44,065 bases of DNA from assembly GCA_023458875.1 (NCBI GenBank), contig JAEWXO010000072.1, forward strand, positions 1 to 44,065. Direction: 5' to 3'. Origin of the DNA: Bacillota bacterium (GTDB lineage: Bacteria > Bacillota > Clostridia > Oscillospirales > Ruminococcaceae). The first letter of the stretch is position 1. Each line of letters opens with the position of its first letter. The position numbers were made by a program, and so were the translations under genes. Shown piece by piece: positions 1 through 8,336 of this stretch. The notes beneath the pieces were generated by a model. It saw only the letters and a list, made by a program, of their open reading frames with translations. It was not told the DNA's origin and ran no database searches.

Positions 1-22
1 AAGCTGTCTTTTTTCTTAACAT
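1..22 (-). CDS. Start of a gene leaving the window on the left
   Basis: Only the first codons are visible (ATG at 20-22, reading MLRKKTA). An AAAGGA-like ribosome binding site lies about 10 nt upstream, and a consensus promoter is placed correctly at 86-114. The frame is open to the window edge, but seven codons cannot support a function. The promoter plus Shine-Dalgarno arrangement is the only reason to call a gene. Confidence 0.35.
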
Positions 23-85
23 AAATAATAATTCCTTTTCATAACTTTTTTTATTGCATTTTTCTCCGTCAGGCGTATACTGTTA

Positions 86-114
86 ATTATATACTATTGA
101 CTTTACCTTGTCAA
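86..114 (-). promoter_or_regulatory. Consensus sigma-A promoter reading left
   Basis: On the minus strand TTGACA (109-114) and TATAAT (86-91) are separated by exactly 17 nt, a perfect vegetative promoter. Transcription would start near 79 and drive the gene beginning at position 22. The rest of 1-382 holds a terminator (201-224) and a repeat copy (about 292-360); I see no gene in it. Confidence 0.75.
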
Positions 115-200
115 TCTTTGTGATAGGTAAAAACAAAATATTTGTACATAATACTTTTTTATTTCAGTTTTTAGAATGTTTTACATGTTAAATATATAAA

Positions 201-224
201 AAATCAGGGCATATACCCTGATTT
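201..224. terminator. Rho-independent terminator hairpin
   Basis: A 9-bp perfect stem (201-209 with 216-224) has a 6-nt loop, A-rich flank on the left and T-rich flank on the right, so it could work in both directions. It lies beyond the end of the DUF255 gene on the minus strand and probably terminates it, after the repeat at about 292-360 has been transcribed. Confidence 0.6.
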
Positions 225-291
225 TCTATTATTTTTTATAATACGTTGATAATTATTAATATTCAGCCACTAAGGCTAAGTTATTAATTTG

Positions 292-360
292 TGACGGAAT
301 TTCAAATCTGCCGAGTTAAACAGGACCTTCCGGTCGCCCTGGACCTTCGGTCATATATAT
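292..360 (+). repeat. Dispersed intergenic repeat, copy 1
   Basis: This GC-rich block is nearly identical over its core (CGGTCGCCCTGGACCTTCGG, 331-350) to the reverse complement of the element at 8141-8274, and it is related to 31021-31095. The match extends left through an AT-richer arm (ATTTCAA-TCTGC-GAGT). It contrasts sharply in composition with the surrounding AT-rich DNA. It lies in the 3' untranslated region of the DUF255 gene. Confidence 0.7.
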
Positions 361-382
361 CCGCCTTACAGTAACATATTTT

Positions 383-2320
383 TTATATTTCAAGATCATT
401 TGAAGGTGGAAAACATACGTGGTCTCTGCATACATAATATGTCGTCCTGTCATTAATAAGCTTGTATTCCTCATTTTCTGACGTGACTGATACATTTGCC
501 AGAAACGGAAGTACCTCTCTGACATCTGATATATCCGATTTATTTTTTATTACAGCCGTAATATGTGGCGGAGGATCTTCATTTATTATTTTTGCAATAA
601 GAAACATGCTGTTTCCTGACGGGTAATCCTGCGCATGGAGGGACATAAATTCAAATTGTTTTTCTGATAATTCCGTAAGCTGTTCGTTCCGAGTAAGCTG
701 ATACAATCTCACCAGATTATACGCCATAACAGAATTTCCGCTCATAATTGCCCCGTCATAAATCTCCTTCGGATTAATAAACAGCTCATTTTCACTGACC
801 TTGCTAAGATAAAATCCACCATTTTCGCTGTCGTAAAAATGCTTTACTGTTGCCATACAGAAATACAATGCTTTTTCAAGATAACTGCTTTCCAGAGTTG
901 AATTATATAATTCAATCAGTGCGGCTGTATAGAATGAATAATCATCAAGAAAACCGTTCTTAGATATTTTATTGTCACTGAAGCTTGTATATATTTTTCC
1001 TTCACTTATCAGATTATTTTCTATAAATTCCTGGGATTTTTGTGCTGCATAAAGATACTTCTCATCTTTGGAAACTCTGTACAGCATTGACAGAGCCGAG
1101 ATCATAAGAGAATTCCATGAAACAAGTATTTTATCGTCAAGGTGGAGAGCTGACCTTTTTTTCCTGTATTCATAAAGCTTTTGCTTATCCTCATCCATAT
1201 CTGTATCCGGACTATTGTTTTTTAAAAGATTCGGTATACTTACACCTTCAAAGTTTCCTCCTGATGTAATATCAAAAGCTTCTGCAAATTTTTCACCTCT
1301 ATCCTTACCTAAAACATCAGTTATTTCATCAATCGTGAATGTATAGAATTTTCCCTCTACTCCTTCACTGTCAGCATCCTGTGCGCAGTAAAATCCACCA
1401 TCCGGTGATACCATTTCACGCAGAACATATTCTGCTGTTTTTTCTGCTGTATCAAGATAAAATTTATTCTTTGTCAGACTGTATGCAGCAGAATATGCAA
1501 TAATCAGAAGTGCATTATCATAGAGCATTTTTTCAAAATGCGGTGCAAGAAAATATCTGTCGGTAGAATATCTTGAAAAGCCGTAGCCTATATGATCAAA
1601 TATTCCGCCTTTGCGCATTTGAACAAGTGTCTTTTCAGCCATTTCCATAACCGTATCATCATTATTCCTGTTTGCGTATAGCATTAAAAACAGAAGATTG
1701 TGAGGCGTAGGGAATTTCGGTGAACTGCCAAATCCACCGTATTTTTTATCAAAACTTCCTTTAAAAATTTTTATCGCCTTTTCTGTAATATCGTGACTGT
1801 TTGTATTTAATTTACCTGTATTATTTTTTTTCAGATGCTCAATAACCTGTTCTGAAGAATCCAGAATATCAGAACGGTTTCTGTTCCAGTGATCAGAAAT
1901 AGATTTAAGAAGGTCTGAAAATCCAGGTGTATTAAATTGCGAATGTACCGGAAAATATGTTCCTGCAAAAAACGGTTTTTTGTCCCATGTCATGAAAATA
2001 CTCATAGGCCATCCCCCGCTGCCTGTAAATGCCTGGCATACTGACATATACACGCTGTCAATGTCTGGACGTTCCTCACGGTCAACCTTTATAGAGATAA
2101 AATTATTATTTAAAATCTCTGCTGTCTCTTTATTTTCAAAACTTTCGTGAGCCATCACATGACACCAGTGACATGTACTGTAACCAATGCTCAGGAAAAT
2201 CGGTTTGTCCTGTTTTTTTGCCTCCTCAAATGCTTCATCACACCATGGATACCATTCTACCGGATTTTCTGCGTGCTGACGCAGATAAGGACTTGTCTGA
2301 CTTTTTAATCTGTTGCTCAT
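383..2320 (-). CDS. Thioredoxin-like DUF255 protein (YyaL/SPATA20 family)
   Basis: The N-terminal thioredoxin-like domain (roughly residues 1-160) carries the family signature around STCHWCHVM with a CxxC pair, followed by DREERPD. The remaining ~480 residues form the (alpha/alpha)6-barrel, N-acylglucosamine-epimerase-like part of the family. The length of 645 aa is normal. The true substrate of the family is not established. I start at the ATG at 2318-2320, because AGGAGG sits 6-7 nt upstream; the GTG two codons earlier would abut the ribosome binding site. It is divergent from the tocopherol-cyclase-like gene. I am confident of the family but cannot say what it does. Confidence 0.9.
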   Translation of the reverse strand: MSNRLKSQTSPYLRQHAENPVEWYPWCDEAFEEAKKQDKPIFLSIGYSTCHWCHVMAHESFENKETAEILNNNFISIKVDREERPDIDSVYMSVCQAFTGSGGWPMSIFMTWDKKPFFAGTYFPVHSQFNTPGFSDLLKSISDHWNRNRSDILDSSEQVIEHLKKNNTGKLNTNSHDITEKAIKIFKGSFDKKYGGFGSSPKFPTPHNLLFLMLYANRNNDDTVMEMAEKTLVQMRKGGIFDHIGYGFSRYSTDRYFLAPHFEKMLYDNALLIIAYSAAYSLTKNKFYLDTAEKTAEYVLREMVSPDGGFYCAQDADSEGVEGKFYTFTIDEITDVLGKDRGEKFAEAFDITSGGNFEGVSIPNLLKNNSPDTDMDEDKQKLYEYRKKRSALHLDDKILVSWNSLMISALSMLYRVSKDEKYLYAAQKSQEFIENNLISEGKIYTSFSDNKISKNGFLDDYSFYTAALIELYNSTLESSYLEKALYFCMATVKHFYDSENGGFYLSKVSENELFINPKEIYDGAIMSGNSVMAYNLVRLYQLTRNEQLTELSEKQFEFMSLHAQDYPSGNSMFLIAKIINEDPPPHITAVIKNKSDISDVREVLPFLANVSVTSENEEYKLINDRTTYYVCRDHVCFPPSNDLEI

Positions 2321-2405
2321 TTTCACCCTCCTGTTTCTTTTTTATTAGTATATCCGTTGGAAATAAAGAAATACTTAATATGTAAAAAATTCAGGAGGCA
2401 TAATA

Positions 2406-3251
2406 ATGTTTAAAAATAACTTCTTTCAGGGCTGGTATTTCAAATGCTGCAACAATGAACATACAATAGCATTTATCGCAGCATACCATATCAGTAACAA
2501 CCATAAAACAGCTTCATTGCAGATAATTACTGATGATGCAGTTTTAAATATTCCATTTGATTCATTGTCATATCGTGAGAATCCGCTGTATATAAGTCTT
2601 GGAAGATGCATTTTTTCTGAAAACGGCATCAGACTTAATATCCATACAGACACACTTTCAGTACACGGCGTTTTGAAATTCCGTAACTTATCACCTGTTT
2701 CCTATGATATTATGGGGCCGTTTAAAATATTTCCGTTTATGCAGTGCAGACACACTATCATAAGCATGAAACACAGAATTGACGGTAAAATAAATATAAA
2801 CGGTGAACAGTGTGTTTTCAATAACGGGACAGGATATATAGAGGGAGACAGCGGACGCTCATTTCCTGAACAATATCTGTGGACTCAATGTTTTTTCAGG
2901 AATGGTTCTATAATGTTATCAGTAGCCGATATTCCAATATCATTTTTTAATTTTACAGGAATTATCGGAATTATAATGATGAGTAAACACGAATACCGGA
3001 TTGCAACATACCTTGGCGCAAGAATAAAGGATATAGGTTCAAATTATGTAGTTATACAACAGGGTAATTTTCAGATAACCGCTGTTCTGGTGCAGAAAAA
3101 TTCATATCCCCTTTACGCTCCTGACAATGGCATCATGTCAAGAACTATCCGGGAAAGTGCGTCATGTAAAGCGTATTATCAGTTTTTATATAAGGATAAA
3201 ATTTTATGCGAATTTTCAAGCAACAGTGCAAGCTTTGAGATAGAATACTGA
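2406..3251 (+). CDS. Tocopherol cyclase-like family protein
   Basis: The 281-aa protein has the N-terminal FQGWYFK motif and the GYIEGDSGRSFPEQYLW motif (residues ~142-158) typical of the bacterial tocopherol-cyclase-like family (lipocalin-like double beta barrel). These small clostridial members are found in organisms that make no tocopherol, so the cyclase label is a family name and not a reaction. There is no signal peptide. AGGAGG (2393-2398) sits 7 nt before the ATG. The gene is transcribed divergently from the DUF255 gene and ends at a strong shared terminator. Confidence 0.75.
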   Translation: MFKNNFFQGWYFKCCNNEHTIAFIAAYHISNNHKTASLQIITDDAVLNIPFDSLSYRENPLYISLGRCIFSENGIRLNIHTDTLSVHGVLKFRNLSPVSYDIMGPFKIFPFMQCRHTIISMKHRIDGKININGEQCVFNNGTGYIEGDSGRSFPEQYLWTQCFFRNGSIMLSVADIPISFFNFTGIIGIIMMSKHEYRIATYLGARIKDIGSNYVVIQQGNFQITAVLVQKNSYPLYAPDNGIMSRTIRESASCKAYYQFLYKDKILCEFSSNSASFEIEY

Positions 3252-3320
3252 TTTATTGCATTATCTATTCTATGCTATTTCTTTTAAATGATCATTCTCA
3301 TAGGGATAACCTGATAAATA

Positions 3321-3366
3321 TTTACGGGCTGTATCAAAAAAATTCTGATACAGCCCGTATTTATTT
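3321..3366. terminator. Bidirectional terminator between convergent genes
   Basis: A 14-bp perfect stem (3323-3336 with 3346-3359) with an A-rich loop is followed by T-rich sequence on the plus strand. It lies between the tocopherol-cyclase-like gene and the convergent P-type ATPase gene and probably serves both. Confidence 0.85.
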
Positions 3367-5909
3367 TATATATTTTTATCTATACTTTCTTTTATCCTGA
3401 TTTTCTTTATTAATTTTATGACTTCATACCATAAAACAGATGCCGCTGCAAGGCCCAGTGAACATAAAATCTGCGAAACAGAAAGCGGTGCAAGCTTCAA
3501 TAGTGATGAAGCAGGAGTATAAAGAATTATACCAAGCAATATAATTGTACCGATATTGACAATCCACATTACCCAATCCTTTACAAGACGGCTTGCTGAA
3601 CAAAATGCAAAATCATGATCAGAGCTGTTTACCTGAACCAGGAACAGATTTGCAAGCATAATTATTGTAAGTCCCATTGATCGTGAAACAGGAGCATTTT
3701 GCGGATCTCCGTCAAGAGTAATAAAATATGCGCCAAAAGATGCGGCAAATACAAACAATCCCTGCAGAACGCTCTTTATAAGATTTCGCGCTGTCAGAAG
3801 CTTTTCCTTAGGATCACGTGGATTTCGTTCCATAATATCCGACTCTGCCGGCTGACGTTCCAGTACAATAGAACATGTAGGATCAATAAGCACTTCCAGA
3901 AGTACAACATGAAGAGGAAGCAACAGCAATGATGCCGGTGAAATACCTAAGAACGGGGCAAGAACTGAGGACAGAGCAATAGGAATGTGTATGGTAAATA
4001 CATATCCGACTGCCTTACGGATATTATCATAAATACGGCGTCCATCCATTACAGTATCAACAATAGTAGTGAAGTTATCGTCCATCAGAATAAGGTCTGC
4101 TGCCTCACGTGAAACCTCGCTTCCACGCTTACCCATTGCAATTCCTATATCTGCGTATTTAAGTGCAGGTGCATCATTTACGCCGTCACCTGTCATTGCA
4201 ACAATTTCACCGTTTTCTTTGAATGCCTTGACTATACGCATTTTGTGTTCCGGGATAACACGTGAAAAAACCGATACATCCTTTACAGCCTTGCGAAGCT
4301 CCTCATCACTCATGTCATTGAGCATATCACCTGTAATGATATGTTTGCTGTGAGGCATACCTATTTTATGTGCAATTGCTGATGCAGTAATACCATTGTC
4401 TCCCGTAATCATTACTACACGTATTCCGGCTTTTTTACATACCGCAATATCATTTTTTACACTCTCACGCGGCGGGTCGGCAAGACCTACAAGGCCGAGA
4501 AAGGTAAGTCTGCATTCTGTAATACAGTCAGGAATATTGTTTTCACATTCCGGATTTCCCTTTGCAATTGCGATAACGCGAAGTCCTTCCGAAGAAAGAG
4601 CATTTATCTTTTCCTCTGCCATGCCGCGCTCAGCATCAGTCATTTCACATATTGTTAAAATACGTTCAGGGCTTCCCTTTGCTGCTATCACAATACCTTC
4701 ATTTCTCTGCCAAACGTGCCCCATCATTTTCAGTTCATCTGTAAATGCATATTCTGTCAAAAGCTTATCTTTAAACAGACTTTCCTTTGTAATTCCATGA
4801 TCCTCACAGAAGCTTAGCATAGCCTTTTCCATAGGATCATAAGCATCGGTTTCACATCCAAGTCCCATAGTTTCAATTAAAGTATGCTCATCGCCATTTG
4901 CAACCCATGTTTTCTGCAGTGTCATATGATTCATAGTAATAGTACCTGTTTTATCCACACAAAGCACTGAAACTGCACCCAGAGTCTCAACAGCCGGAAG
5001 CTTATGCACCAGGGAATTTTTCTTTGCAAGTCTCCATGCCCCCATTGAAAGGAACACCGTAAGGATAACAGGAAACTCCTCCGGAATCATTGCCATTGCC
5101 AGAGTTACGCCCGAAAGAATGCTTTCTACAATCCTGTCAGCAAAATCATGATCAGAAATATTGGTCCATGTGAATATTCCAACCAACAGAAACAGAATTC
5201 CTGCAATAACTGCACATGTTTTAACAAGCTTTCCTGTCTGCTTTTGAAGCGGTGTATCCTCATTTTTAGCCGAAGCTATACCTGTTCCTATTTTTCCATA
5301 CTCGGTCTGTGAACCAATCTTATCAACCTTTACAGTTGCTGTTCCCTGAGTAACCAATGTACCTGCATAACAGTAATCCTTACGCCAGTAATCAGTTGCC
5401 GGCTCAGACTTATCAGAAGTGGTTTTACGAACACCCTCTGCTTCTCCTGTCAGTGAGGATTCATCAACACACAAGTCAGCACACTGTATAACGACGCCAT
5501 CTGCGGGAATTTTTATTCCCTCACAGATCATCATCAGATCACCAGGAACCAATTCGGAACTGAAAATCTGTTTTTCTTCACCATCACGAATAACATTTAT
5601 CTGTGGTGCTGATAAATCTTTGAGTGCATTAAGTGTTTTGTCTGTTTTCCACTCCTGTATAACGTCTATGCTGATTATACCAACAACAAAGATAAGCATA
5701 ATCGCACCGTCACGCGGTTCACCAAGAATAAAATAAATAACTGCGGCAACAATAAGCAGCAAAAACATAGGCTCACAGATAATGTGAAAGACTTTTTTTA
5801 TAAAGCTTTCTTTCTTCTGTGGCACAAGTTCGTTTTTACCGTATTGCTCCTGCAGTCTTTGTACCTCGGCGGAAGTCAGCCCCGCCATCATTTTTCCATC
5901 GTTTGTCAT
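3366..5909 (-). CDS. P-type cation-transporting ATPase (P2-like), riboswitch controlled
   Basis: This is an 847-aa cation pump with an N-terminal cation-ATPase domain, actuator loop (SLTGEA), M4 motif IPEEFPV, phosphorylation motif DKTGT (Asp near residue 319), hinge MTGDGVNDAPALK and C-terminal membrane helices including the M6 segment EVLIDPT. It resembles the calcium-pump (P2) class. The leader carries a NiCo-type riboswitch, so I infer efflux of a transition metal such as Co, Ni or Fe rather than Ca. I start at 5909, because GGAGGT lies 7 nt upstream; the in-frame ATG at 5984 has no ribosome binding site and lies in the leader just after the terminator hairpin. The gene stands alone with its own promoter. 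Confidence 0.9.
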   Translation of the reverse strand: MTNDGKMMAGLTSAEVQRLQEQYGKNELVPQKKESFIKKVFHIICEPMFLLLIVAAVIYFILGEPRDGAIMLIFVVGIISIDVIQEWKTDKTLNALKDLSAPQINVIRDGEEKQIFSSELVPGDLMMICEGIKIPADGVVIQCADLCVDESSLTGEAEGVRKTTSDKSEPATDYWRKDYCYAGTLVTQGTATVKVDKIGSQTEYGKIGTGIASAKNEDTPLQKQTGKLVKTCAVIAGILFLLVGIFTWTNISDHDFADRIVESILSGVTLAMAMIPEEFPVILTVFLSMGAWRLAKKNSLVHKLPAVETLGAVSVLCVDKTGTITMNHMTLQKTWVANGDEHTLIETMGLGCETDAYDPMEKAMLSFCEDHGITKESLFKDKLLTEYAFTDELKMMGHVWQRNEGIVIAAKGSPERILTICEMTDAERGMAEEKINALSSEGLRVIAIAKGNPECENNIPDCITECRLTFLGLVGLADPPRESVKNDIAVCKKAGIRVVMITGDNGITASAIAHKIGMPHSKHIITGDMLNDMSDEELRKAVKDVSVFSRVIPEHKMRIVKAFKENGEIVAMTGDGVNDAPALKYADIGIAMGKRGSEVSREAADLILMDDNFTTIVDTVMDGRRIYDNIRKAVGYVFTIHIPIALSSVLAPFLGISPASLLLLPLHVVLLEVLIDPTCSIVLERQPAESDIMERNPRDPKEKLLTARNLIKSVLQGLFVFAASFGAYFITLDGDPQNAPVSRSMGLTIIMLANLFLVQVNSSDHDFAFCSASRLVKDWVMWIVNIGTIILLGIILYTPASSLLKLAPLSVSQILCSLGLAAASVLWYEVIKLIKKIRIKESIDKNI

Positions 5910-5991
5910 AACAGTTACCTCCGTTTTGCATTTATGCATTCGTTTGATAGCTCTATGGCACTTTTCTTCAGTCGATATTTCCACAAATATG

Positions 5992-6034
5992 TATAAAAAT
6001 ACACCTGTGGAACATACTACTGTCCCACAGATGT
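5992..6034 (-). terminator. Expression-platform terminator of the NiCo riboswitch
   Basis: On the minus strand an imperfect 13-bp stem (6022-6034 with 6001-6013) is followed by AUUUUUAU. Its upstream arm reuses the last aptamer helix (6028-6033, which otherwise pairs with 6046-6051) and the closing strand of P1 (6019-6022 region). Aptamer and terminator are therefore mutually exclusive, predicting that metal binding prevents termination and switches the ATPase on. Confidence 0.8.
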
Positions 6035-6115
6035 AAATAACTTTTCATCTGCTGCCGCATATATAAGCGGCCCGGCCCCATGACTTTATAAATAAAGTTC
6101 ATCGCCTGCTCAGTT
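6019..6115 (-). promoter_or_regulatory. NiCo (czcD-type) metal riboswitch aptamer
   Basis: Read on the minus strand, the RNA has ACUGAGCAGGC, a hairpin arm closed by AUGA/UCAU, GCCGGGCCGC with a paired GCGGCA, then CAGAUGA, ACAUCUG and GUGGGACAGU. These are the conserved junction segments of NiCo riboswitches in the expected order, closed by P1 (ACUG with CAGU). The class was described as sensing Co(II)/Ni(II), and later work proposed Fe(II). The identification rests on remembered consensus, but the match is long and co-linear. It sits 110 nt before the ATPase start, in a leader of about 258 nt. Confidence 0.88.
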
Positions 6116-6173
6116 TGTACTGTAGATATTTCATTCAGTTGAGAATGTATTGCAGTGCAAAGAGATCATTAAT

Positions 6174-6202
6174 AGTATATCATATGCATATAGACCTGTC
6201 AA
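6174..6202 (-). promoter_or_regulatory. Promoter of the riboswitch-ATPase transcript
   Basis: On the minus strand TTGACA (6197-6202) is followed after 17 nt by TATACT (6174-6179). Transcription would start near 6167, about 50 nt before the aptamer. This strong constitutive promoter fits control by the riboswitch rather than at initiation. Confidence 0.8.
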
Positions 6203-6283
6203 GGTGATTAAGAGAATTTTTGGTTATAATAATTTGACCTTTTTTTGGCATTTATGTAAGTTATCCGTCTCTCTGCATTAGCC

Positions 6284-6307
6284 ATAACTTGTTCTATAAC
6301 TTGTTCT
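6284..6307 (+). repeat. Tandem 12-bp direct repeat
   Basis: ATAACTTGTTCT occurs twice head to tail (6284-6295 and 6296-6307), upstream of the amidase gene. It may be a recent slippage duplication or a pair of binding sites; no function is shown. Confidence 0.5.
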
Positions 6308-6363
6308 ATTTTGAAATACATTCACATATTATTACGTATAAAATCATTTTGAGGTGTAATGAT

Positions 6364-7131
6364 ATGAAAACAGATAAAAATATTAAAAAAGTAAAAAGTA
6401 TACTCCGCTTCTTATGTAAAAAAAAAGTAACTGCCTGCATTGCACTTGCGCTGATAGCAGGAGGAATAGCAATTTCATTTGCATTTAACAAGGTTGAAAA
6501 ATCAGTGATGACTTATGTTCCGGTCAAAAATCCTGAAGCACCGATAATAGTTCTTGACGCTGGCCACGGAGGAATTGACGGAGGGTGCTCAAGCGTAAAC
6601 GGAGTACCGGAAAAAGGGATAAACCTCAATATACTGCTTACCCTGCGTGACATGCTTGAAGCCACTGGTTATGAGGTAGATGTTACAAGAGACACTGACC
6701 GATCAATTCATGATGACGGAATCGAAGGAATCGCCAATCAAAAAAGTTCAGATATGGATAACAGACTTGCAATATTCAATAAATATCCAAACGCTATATG
6801 TATTTCTATACATCAGAACCAGTTTACAGATGAAAAATACAGCGGTGCACAAATGTTCTACTCCCCTTCAGATTCCAGAAGCGGAGGCATTGCCCAGATA
6901 ATGCAGAACAAATTTGTTGAATTTATTCAGCCTGATAATAAAAGAGAAATAAAAAAATGCGGTAAAGAGCTATTTTTATGTCATTTCTCAAAAAATCCTA
7001 CTGTTATGATTGAATGTGGATTTCTTTCAAACAGAGAAGAAGCCGCAAAGCTTGAAACCCCTGAATATCAGAAAGAAGTTGCTTTTACAATTTACTCAGG
7101 ATTAATGGAATATCTTTCAAAAAAGAAATGA
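6364..7131 (+). CDS. N-acetylmuramoyl-L-alanine amidase, CwlD-like
   Basis: This 255-aa protein has an N-terminal membrane anchor (about residues 20-40) and one Amidase_3 domain. Zn ligands are visible in DAGHGG, the Glu of PEKG and SIHQN, and the catalytic Glu in MIECGFLSN. The domain cleaves the amide between muramic acid and the peptide stem. Size, anchor and domain match CwlD, which helps make muramic-delta-lactam in spore cortex; the organism's sporulation status is not visible, so a general cell-wall role is possible. I start at 6364, since GAGGTG lies 7 nt upstream. The earlier ATG at 6289 lies in the tandem repeat and has no ribosome binding site. Confidence 0.88.
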   Translation: MKTDKNIKKVKSILRFLCKKKVTACIALALIAGGIAISFAFNKVEKSVMTYVPVKNPEAPIIVLDAGHGGIDGGCSSVNGVPEKGINLNILLTLRDMLEATGYEVDVTRDTDRSIHDDGIEGIANQKSSDMDNRLAIFNKYPNAICISIHQNQFTDEKYSGAQMFYSPSDSRSGGIAQIMQNKFVEFIQPDNKREIKKCGKELFLCHFSKNPTVMIECGFLSNREEAAKLETPEYQKEVAFTIYSGLMEYLSKKK

Positions 7132-7193
7132 TTTCTTGCAGTCACTTTATTTATTAATAGTATGTAATAAATATATAAATATGAACCCTGTTT

Positions 7194-7240
7194 ACTGAAC
7201 TCCGATTGTCAGATTGAAAATCTGACAATCGGAGTTCAGT
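7194..7240. terminator. Very strong bidirectional terminator
   Basis: A perfect 22-bp inverted repeat (7194-7215 with 7219-7240) has a 3-nt loop and is followed by TTCTTTT on the plus strand. It separates the convergent amidase and AraC genes. Confidence 0.9.
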
Positions 7241-7280
7241 TTCTTTTACGACAAAATACATTAAAAGATTATTGTTTATT

Positions 7281-8024
7281 TCATCTTGCTTTAACCATAT
7301 AATTCTGATCCCGAAACGCCTTTGGTGTCATGCCTGTTATCTCCTTAAAAACAGAAATAAAAGAGCTTTGTGATGAAAAACCAAGTGATACTGATATTTT
7401 GAGATAGGGCAAATCAGAATAGCGGAGAAGATTCTGAGAGGTATCTACACGCGCTTCTTTTACAAACTGCTTTAGCGGGATCCCTTTTTCCTGAAAAAAC
7501 AGTCTTGAAAGATATGTCGGATTCAGTTTCATTTCTTTTGAAATTGCTTTTACACTGAGATTATTTCCTAAATTTTCATAAATGTAATTAATGCATCTGC
7601 GAATATGAAGCGATATGACTGGTTCTTTGTGGATTTCCTTCATTCGTTCGGCAAAATCCAGACACATTTGGGCATAAAGCTCCTTTATCTCAACGATATT
7701 TTTGCTTTTATCTGCTTTAAGTATATACAGATCAGACAATGTATAAGCTTCTGTCTGTCCCATACCGCCATCCATACAGGCTTCAGCAATGGAAGAAGCA
7801 GTCAGTACAAAGTGGTAAATCGTATTTTTCAGTTTATTGTCGGATAGAATCCTTAAGTTCTGATTAAGTGAAAGACTGCCGTCCTCTATTTTTGCTCTGA
7901 CATTTTCTATATTGCCATTGCAAACAGAGGAGTATTTTGCATGCTCAGAAAAATAATCAGTCAACGTTAGCCCATTCATTTTTTGTTCGTAAAGTCTTGC
8001 ATTTAACTCATTTCGTGCTTTCAT
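7281..8024 (-). CDS. AraC family transcriptional regulator
   Basis: The last ~100 of 247 residues form the AraC/XylS double helix-turn-helix, with LSVKAISKEMKLNPTYLSRLF as the first and the typical LGFSSQSSFISVFKEITGMTPKAFR signature at the end. The N-terminal ~150 residues are an unrecognised effector or dimerisation domain. It is divergent from the MATE exporter, 312 bp away across the MITE-like element, so it may control that exporter. An AGG-type ribosome binding site lies 8 nt before the ATG. Confidence 0.88.
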   Translation of the reverse strand: MKARNELNARLYEQKMNGLTLTDYFSEHAKYSSVCNGNIENVRAKIEDGSLSLNQNLRILSDNKLKNTIYHFVLTASSIAEACMDGGMGQTEAYTLSDLYILKADKSKNIVEIKELYAQMCLDFAERMKEIHKEPVISLHIRRCINYIYENLGNNLSVKAISKEMKLNPTYLSRLFFQEKGIPLKQFVKEARVDTSQNLLRYSDLPYLKISVSLGFSSQSSFISVFKEITGMTPKAFRDQNYMVKAR

Positions 8025-8072
8025 ATTAACAACCTGCTTTTCTTTATTTTAACTTATTAAAAGCTTTGTTTT

Positions 8073-8078
8073 ATTATA
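8073..8078 (-). promoter_or_regulatory. -10 element of the AraC gene
   Basis: On the minus strand TATAAT at 8073-8078 is preceded by TGA, giving an extended -10 (TGATATAAT). No good -35 is visible 17 nt upstream. The spacing to the AraC start (~50 nt) is normal. Confidence 0.45.
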
Positions 8079-8140
8079 TCACTTTTCAGCTATAAATACA
8101 GTATTTCAGATATATATTGTTAAAAAAATCTTATATACTT

Positions 8141-8274
8141 GTTACTATTCAGCCATACCATAAAGTGATGCAGATATATGCCCGAAGGTCCAGGGCGACC
8201 GGAAAGCCCGGTCGACTCCGCAGAGTTGAAATCCCTGCATAAGCATTATATCCCTATATGGACTGAATAGTAAC
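8141..8274 (-). mobile_element. MITE-like element, copy 2 of the dispersed repeat
   Basis: This 134-bp element has 12-bp perfect terminal inverted repeats (GTTACTATTCAG at 8141-8152 and its complement at 8263-8274). Its GC-rich core is the reverse complement of the 292-360 repeat and resembles 31021-31095. The core can form a GACCGG/CCGGTC hairpin. No ORF fits. The inverted ends, small size, intergenic location and repeat copies suggest a non-autonomous mobile element (inference). I see no convincing target-site duplication. It lies between the divergent AraC and MATE genes. Confidence 0.65.
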
Positions 8275-8336
8275 ATAATATCATGTTGCTGAAATATCTT
8301 ACCCTCAAAATATGATTAATAAGGAGTATATAACAG

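Noticed and set aside
316..525. 69-residue minus-strand ORF over repeat copy 1
   Set aside because: It overlaps the end of the DUF255 gene in another frame and the GC-rich repeat; no ribosome binding site and no recognisable protein.
4396..4800. 134-residue plus-strand ORF inside the ATPase gene
   Set aside because: Antisense shadow of the conserved P domain of the ATPase; no promoter or ribosome binding site.
5985..6180. Manganese (yybP-ykoY) or Mg (M-box) riboswitch for the ATPase leader
   Set aside because: The conserved motifs of those classes are absent, while the NiCo segments match in order along about 97 nt.
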